Part shown: positions 5,914-9,032 of the stretch, in pieces
Layout of the letters: each line of letters opens with the position of its first letter
How positions within the stretch are numbered: the stretch's first letter is position 1
Assembly: GCA_004357365.1 (NCBI GenBank)
Contig: SMVT01000035.1
Span: 1 to 9,032 of the forward strand
Length of the DNA: 9,032 bases
Direction: 5' to 3'
Source: Nitrospina sp.
GTDB lineage: Bacteria; Nitrospinota; Nitrospinia; Nitrospinales; Nitrospinaceae
The notes under the pieces: model-generated
Seen by the model: the letters and a program-made list of their open reading frames with translations, nothing else
Databases searched by the model: none
Told to the model about the DNA's origin: nothing
Translations under genes and position numbers: made by a program

Positions 5914-6312
5914 TTATAGTTTGAGACGGGCCTTTTTCAACCAGTCTTTTTCATCGAATACCGTGCGGCAGTAATCCTCAAACATCCGCTCCTTGTTGGA
6001 AAGTTTCCCGCCGTCGAGGGTTTGCGGCTCTTCTTTATTGGCGAATCCAAACTCCAGCACGGTTTTGGGCTTGGGAGGCTCTCCCGAAGGCTCCAGCTTG
6101 TAGATTTTCTCCGAAAAAGGTTTGGGGTTTACATAGGTGTCCAACTCTTCCAGGCTCAGTAGAAGGTTGAAGACCGCGGATTCCGTAATCAGGCCTTGGG
6201 AACCCAGTTCCTTAAGGAGTTCTCTCACATCTTTGGAAGAGGTGATCGCGTTCATGATCGCTGCACTGAGCTTCTCGTAAATTTCGTCTTGATAAGATTC
6301 GTTAGAATCCAT
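5914..6312 (-). CDS. Hypothetical soluble helical protein
   Basis: A 132-aa protein of unrecognised family. Residues about 6-60 are predominantly helical and amphipathic (YEKLSAAIMNAI, VRELLKELGSQGLI, SAVFNLLLSLEEL). A Pro/Gly-rich linker follows (about 73-84, LEPSGEPPKPK), then a charged C-terminal segment (KERMFEDYCRTVFDEKDWLK) ending in a basic ARLKL. It has no signal peptide, membrane segment or catalytic motif. The start at ATG 6312 is strongly supported by GGAGGG 6 nt upstream. The gene is a single-gene unit with its own intrinsic terminator, and diverges from hemB. The short helical start followed by a linker suits an adaptor or regulator, but nothing shows its function. Confidence 0.8.
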   Translation of the reverse strand: MDSNESYQDEIYEKLSAAIMNAITSSKDVRELLKELGSQGLITESAVFNLLLSLEELDTYVNPKPFSEKIYKLEPSGEPPKPKTVLEFGFANKEEPQTLDGGKLSNKERMFEDYCRTVFDEKDWLKKARLKL

Positions 6313-6346
6313 GAAAACCCTCCGTTGCCACCTTCATAACATTTCT

Positions 6347-6375
6347 ATTATAACGTCATATTTTGAAATAGATAC
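6347..6375 (-). promoter_or_regulatory. Candidate promoter for the minus-strand hypothetical gene
   Basis: The minus strand reads TATAAT at 6347-6352, about 35 nt upstream of the ATG at 6312, a suitable leader length. The expected -35 position (6370-6375) reads GTATCT, a poor match, so the promoter may be activator-dependent or the call may be wrong. Confidence 0.4.
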
Positions 6376-6413
6376 ACAGCAATATGCGTGCCATGTAAAT
6401 TTGGACCCCGAAA

Positions 6414-6431
6414 CAACAGCTTAACCTGTTG
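6414..6431 (+). promoter_or_regulatory. Operator-like inverted repeat over the hemB -35 region
   Basis: CAACAG (6414-6419) and CTGTTG (6426-6431) form perfect 6-bp arms around a 6-nt spacer. The right arm overlaps the -35 hexamer TTGTAT, so a bound dimeric protein would block or alter promoter access. No regulator can be assigned. Confidence 0.45.
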
Positions 6432-6456
6432 TATCTAAAAAACTTAATAGTATAAT
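6429..6456 (+). promoter_or_regulatory. Promoter upstream of hemB
   Basis: TTGTAT (6429-6434) and an exact TATAAT (6451-6456) are 16 nt apart, predicting transcription from about 6463. The hemB leader would be about 210 nt. Confidence 0.55.
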
Positions 6457-6676
6457 AAGACTTGAAAAAAAGTTCACCAAACCGGGCCGCCGTCAAAATT
6501 TTACCGGGCCTTTTTTGCCGGGACCACCATGGTTAGGGTAATTTTTCGGTTTCAGGAGGGGTAGGTCCGGGAACCTGGCCAAAATAGACGTTAGCCCTTA
6601 TGATAAAATGGGTTTCAGGTTTTTTTTTGCCTGAAAAAAGTGGAAAAGTGACAAAGAAGGGGTAGAGGAGAGTTTC
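6457..6676 (+). other. Long hemB 5' leader with direct repeat and hairpin
   Basis: No gene is supported in this stretch. It contains an 8-bp direct repeat ACCGGGCC at 6481-6488 and 6503-6510 (22-bp spacing), the second copy followed by T6. There is also a palindromic ACCATGGT near 6526-6533 and the hairpin described separately. The hemB ribosome binding site AGGAG lies at 6666-6670. No known riboswitch is recognisable. Confidence 0.45.
6613..6636 (+). repeat. Inverted repeat with a T9 loop in the hemB leader
   Basis: TTTCAGG (6613-6619) and CCTGAAA (6630-6636) form a perfect 7-bp stem; the loop is nine Ts plus G. It ends 40 nt before the hemB ATG. There is no T-run after the stem, so it is not a standard terminator. 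Confidence 0.5.
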
Positions 6677-7651
6677 ATGCCATTTCCCATCCACAGACCG
6701 CGGCGATTACGTAAAAACCCGGCCATTTTAAGAATGGTGCGGGAGACGACTCTGTCTTCGGACGACCTGATTCATCCCATCTTCGTGTGCGAAGGCAAGG
6801 GCCGGAAAGAGGCGATTTCCTCCATGCCTGGGGTGTTTCGTCAATCCATTGATCATGCGGTGGCCGACGCCAGGGAAACCCACCGGCTCAACATTCCGGC
6901 GGTGATCCTGTTCGGCATCCCCGACCAGAAAGATGCCCGGGGCTCGGAAGCGTACAACCCCGATGGCGTGGTCCAGCGGGCTATCCGCGAAATCAAATCG
7001 GCGATTCCCGAGCTTGTGGTCATCACCGATGTCTGCATCGACGAATACACCGATCACGGGCACTGCGGTTTGGTGGAAGGCGATAAAATCCTGAACGATG
7101 CTACCCTGGAACTGTTGGCCAAAACGGCTCTGACCCATGCGGACGCCGGGGCGGATATGGTGGCGCCCTCCGATATGATGGACGGACGAGTCAAGGCCAT
7201 CCGTGAGATGCTGGATGAAACCAGTCACACCGACATCATCATCATGTCCTATGCGGCCAAATACGCCTCGGCTTTTTACGGGCCTTTCCGGGAGGCGGCG
7301 GATTCAGCCCCGCAGTTCGGCGACCGCAAATCATACCAGATGGATCCGGCCAACGGGACCGAGGCCCTGAAGGAGGTGTGGGAAGATATTGATGAGGGCG
7401 CCGATATCGTGATGGTCAAACCCGCGCTGGCTTATCTGGATATTATCTGGAGGGTGCGGGAAGAATGTGCCGTGCCTGTCGCCGCCTATAGTGTCAGCGG
7501 CGAATATTCCATGCTGAAAGCCGCCGCCGAGAAGGATTGGATCGACGGCTCCCGCGTGATGATGGAGATTCTGCTCAGCATCAAACGGGCCGGGGCCAAA
7601 ATGATTTTGACCTACTCCGCCCAAGAGGCCGCGAAAATCCTCAATTCCTGA
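6677..7651 (+). CDS. hemB: Porphobilinogen synthase (delta-aminolevulinic acid dehydratase)
   Basis: A full-length 324-aa enzyme that condenses two 5-aminolevulinate molecules to porphobilinogen, the second common step of tetrapyrrole synthesis, in the cytoplasm. The two active-site lysines are present: Lys195 in SYAAKYASAFYGPF and the Schiff-base Lys248 in DIVMVKPALAYLD. Family motifs R.SYQMDPAN (about 217-226) and SVSGEYSML (272-280) are intact. The catalytic metal loop reads DVCIDEYTDHGHCG. It keeps Cys120 and Cys130 but has Asp122 where the zinc-type enzyme has its middle Cys, so it is a mixed type between the all-Cys zinc and the Asp/Ala-rich magnesium forms. ATG 6677 has AGGAG 6 nt upstream. 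It appears to be monocistronic or to read into the downstream XRE gene, as no terminator follows, and no other hem gene is in view. Confidence 0.97.
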   Translation: MPFPIHRPRRLRKNPAILRMVRETTLSSDDLIHPIFVCEGKGRKEAISSMPGVFRQSIDHAVADARETHRLNIPAVILFGIPDQKDARGSEAYNPDGVVQRAIREIKSAIPELVVITDVCIDEYTDHGHCGLVEGDKILNDATLELLAKTALTHADAGADMVAPSDMMDGRVKAIREMLDETSHTDIIIMSYAAKYASAFYGPFREAADSAPQFGDRKSYQMDPANGTEALKEVWEDIDEGADIVMVKPALAYLDIIWRVREECAVPVAAYSVSGEYSMLKAAAEKDWIDGSRVMMEILLSIKRAGAKMILTYSAQEAAKILNS

Positions 7652-7699
7652 AGTTTGATTTCCCCGTTTCCAGGATGTTTTTCAGTCCGAGGGAATACT

Positions 7700-7715
7700 G
7701 GTTGTGTAATCAACC
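7700..7715 (+). promoter_or_regulatory. Operator-like inverted repeat at the XRE gene promoter
   Basis: GGTTG (7700-7704) and CAACC (7711-7715) flank a 6-nt spacer and cover the -35 hexamer TTGTGT. ATCAACC (7709-7715) is also complementary to GGTTGAT at 7755-7761, beside the ribosome binding site. Autoregulation by the adjacent XRE protein is plausible; this is inference. Confidence 0.4.
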
Positions 7716-7731
7716 TTGCCGTGGATATAAT
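7702..7731 (+). promoter_or_regulatory. Promoter of the XRE regulator gene
   Basis: TTGTGT (7702-7707) and an exact TATAAT (7726-7731) are 18 nt apart, 32 nt upstream of the ATG at 7764. Start near 7738 would give a short leader that contains the strong ribosome binding site AGGAGG (7751-7756). Confidence 0.6.
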
Positions 7732-7763
7732 ATTAAAAGTTTATCAAACCAGGAGGTTGATCC

Positions 7764-8411
7764 ATGTCGATTTTGGCTCAAAATATGAAAACGATCCGCC
7801 GCGAATTGAGATGCACTCAATCCACTATGTCCGATATTTTAAAAGTGGGTTTCCGAACCTACGTGCGCTATGAAGCGGGAGAACGGGATGCGCCGGTCGC
7901 GGTTTTGGTGAAAATGGCGCGGCTGGGAAATATGTCTCTCGAGAATCTGCTGACCCAGAAAATCGATCAGCTTTCCATCCTGCCGATGGATACTGAAACC
8001 CTGAACCTGGCTCCTCCTGAAGTGAAGTCGGTGAACTTTCAAAGCGGCAGCATTGTGTTTAAAAAATTAACCCGCGAGGGCATCCTGGCTTTGGACGATG
8101 CCGAGAAAAAAGCCGTTTCCGCTTTCCGGCGCATGCCGAAGGTTTTGAAATCAGCTTTTCTCAAAGATTTGGAAAACAACTACAAAGCGACGGGTCCCGG
8201 CCTCAAAGCCAAAAAGACCGTGACCTCGAAAGAGACACACTTCGTGATCCTTCCTGTGGAGCAGAAGCCGCCGGCCAAAAAGACAATGGGCAAAACGGGC
8301 AAAAAGAAGGGCAAACCCGGACGGAAAAAGCTCGACAAAAAAGCCCTCAAGGAAAAAATCGATCGGCTGAAGATGATTACCAAATCCATTCCGAAAATAA
8401 CCGTGAGATGA
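7764..8411 (+). CDS. XRE-family HTH protein with Lys-rich histone-like C-terminal tail
   Basis: A 215-aa probable DNA-binding protein. Residues about 5-63 match the Cro/C1-type (XRE) helix-turn-helix: MKTIRRELRCTQSTMSDILK, then VGFRTYVRYEAGER, then a VLVKMARLGNMSLENLL helix. The middle (about 64-145) is mixed and of unknown fold. The C-terminus (about 148-205) is very Lys-rich, with GKTGKKKGKPGRKKLDKK, resembling the basic tails of bacterial histone H1-like proteins. It would bind DNA nonspecifically in addition to the HTH. ATG 7764 is fixed by a consensus AGGAGG 7 nt upstream; Met8 is an unlikely alternative. It has its own promoter with an inverted repeat, suggesting autoregulation. The next gene begins 4 nt after its stop codon, so the two are likely cotranscribed. 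No known named regulator is matched. Confidence 0.85.
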   Translation: MSILAQNMKTIRRELRCTQSTMSDILKVGFRTYVRYEAGERDAPVAVLVKMARLGNMSLENLLTQKIDQLSILPMDTETLNLAPPEVKSVNFQSGSIVFKKLTREGILALDDAEKKAVSAFRRMPKVLKSAFLKDLENNYKATGPGLKAKKTVTSKETHFVILPVEQKPPAKKTMGKTGKKKGKPGRKKLDKKALKEKIDRLKMITKSIPKITVR

Positions 8412-8415
8412 GGTT

Positions 8416-9032
8416 TTGAACAAACCTGGAATACTGGGAAATCTGAATGGGATCGTGTTTTTCGTGGCCCTGTTAGCGATTTTTTCCCTTGAGATTTTTG
8501 GTAAGGTGGTTGAACGGGGGGTCGGGAATTACCTCAAATGGGAAAATCATACGCGTCCTCAACTGGGCCGCATCTGGGAGCGGGACCGCGAAAAAATCGT
8601 CGCCCAGAAGAAAATCGAGTCCATCCTCACCCGCCTGAACACCCAGGAACAAAGCTCCGAATCCATCCAGTCCTTCAAGGAACTGTTTGAAAAGCTCCAT
8701 CCCTCCGTTCCGCAGATGGTCTCCCGCAAAAAGTTTCTGCAACTGTACTTCGAATTTCCGGAGCACCTGGCCCAAAAAGTCGTTTCCCCCTACGAACTCC
8801 TGGAAATCGATTCCAACCGCGATTGGCAGAGGGTCCTGTTGACCCAGTTCGGGGAGTGGATCACCATCAGCTTTATCAACAACCAGAACTTTCCTATTCG
8901 GGAGGTGTTTTTATCTTCGGAAGGCATGGGGGAAAATCCCCTGAGCCAGGACATTTTCCAAGGCACGCTGGAGGAAGCCGGGTTTGGTGCCACGTCGATT
9001 CTTCCATTTGCTGATTTCATGCGGGTGATGAA
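8416..9032 (+). CDS. Membrane-anchored hypothetical protein (3' end beyond window)
   Basis: About 205 codons are visible and the frame is open to the window edge. A single hydrophobic segment lies at about 13-31 (GIVFFVALLAIFSLEIFGKV), so the protein is probably a bitopic membrane protein with a short N-terminus and a large soluble domain. That domain has a charged helical stretch (about 47-75, GRIWERDREKIVAQKKIESI), then EFPEHLAQKV, YELLEI and GEWITISFINNQ; I recognise no family. The preceding in-frame stop at 8404-8406 leaves TTG 8416 as the earliest start, with GAGG very close upstream. Later GTG/CTG codons would cut into the hydrophobic segment. No ATG fits, so the start is uncertain. It lies 4 nt after the XRE gene, so a membrane/regulator pair is likely, but the function is unknown. 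Confidence 0.72.
   Translation, partial: MNKPGILGNLNGIVFFVALLAIFSLEIFGKVVERGVGNYLKWENHTRPQLGRIWERDREKIVAQKKIESILTRLNTQEQSSESIQSFKELFEKLHPSVPQMVSRKKFLQLYFEFPEHLAQKVVSPYELLEIDSNRDWQRVLLTQFGEWITISFINNQNFPIREVFLSSEGMGENPLSQDIFQGTLEEAGFGATSILPFADFMRVM

Noticed and set aside
6481..6516. Possible attenuator terminator from ACCGGGCC repeats followed by T6
   Set aside because: The repeats are direct, not inverted; only a weak 4-bp GGCC pairing is possible.
6728..7228. Long minus-strand open frame opposite hemB
   Set aside because: Antisense to well-conserved hemB with no supporting start signals; a codon-usage shadow.
1..9032. CRISPR arrays, tRNA/rRNA genes, transposases, integrases, toxin-antitoxin pairs
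   Set aside because: Looked for on both strands; no spaced repeats, cloverleaf sequences or mobile-element proteins were found. The XRE gene with its neighbour does not look like a toxin-antitoxin pair because both proteins are too large and the partner has a membrane anchor.

Overview
The window is ordinary-looking bacterial chromosome of intermediate GC, densely coded, with short intergenic gaps and mostly strong AGGAG-type ribosome binding sites. I see no transposase, integrase, phage gene, CRISPR array, tRNA or rRNA. A lipoprotein-like small protein, several membrane proteins and housekeeping genes (biotin ligase, porphobilinogen synthase) fit a Gram-negative-type bacterium. The mix of DUF2062, a radical SAM/DUF512-like protein and a Lys-tailed XRE regulator hints at a poorly sampled lineage such as Nitrospinota. 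That placement is only an impression and needs a search.

Left part (1-2722, minus strand). Reading leftwards there is a stand-alone biotin-protein ligase (birA, no HTH domain), a multi-pass membrane protein whose soluble C-terminus looks PH-like, and a DnaJ-family co-chaperone cut by the window edge. The co-chaperone has only half of the usual zinc finger. A 73-bp AT-rich gap separates birA from a divergent DUF2062 membrane protein.

Middle (2796-5844, plus strand). The DUF2062 gene is followed by a tiny signal-peptide/lipoprotein gene with a Pro-Ser-Glu tandem-repeat tail and a clear intrinsic terminator. A new promoter (TTGACA/TAGAAT) then drives a translationally coupled pair: a short one-TPR protein and a radical SAM enzyme with a DUF512-like C-terminal region. 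A 64-aa hypothetical follows.

Right part (5862-9032). A minus-strand hypothetical gene with its own intrinsic terminator converges on the middle block and diverges from hemB across a 364-bp intergenic region. This gap holds an operator-like inverted repeat over the hemB -35, a direct repeat and a T9-loop hairpin. hemB encodes a porphobilinogen synthase with a mixed Cys/Asp/Cys metal site. It is followed by an XRE-type regulator with a histone-like Lys-rich tail, with its own promoter and inverted repeat, and a tightly linked membrane-anchored protein that runs off the right edge.

No complete new defence or biosynthetic system is visible. The best candidates for something undescribed are the TPR/radical SAM pair and the XRE regulator with a basic tail plus its membrane partner.
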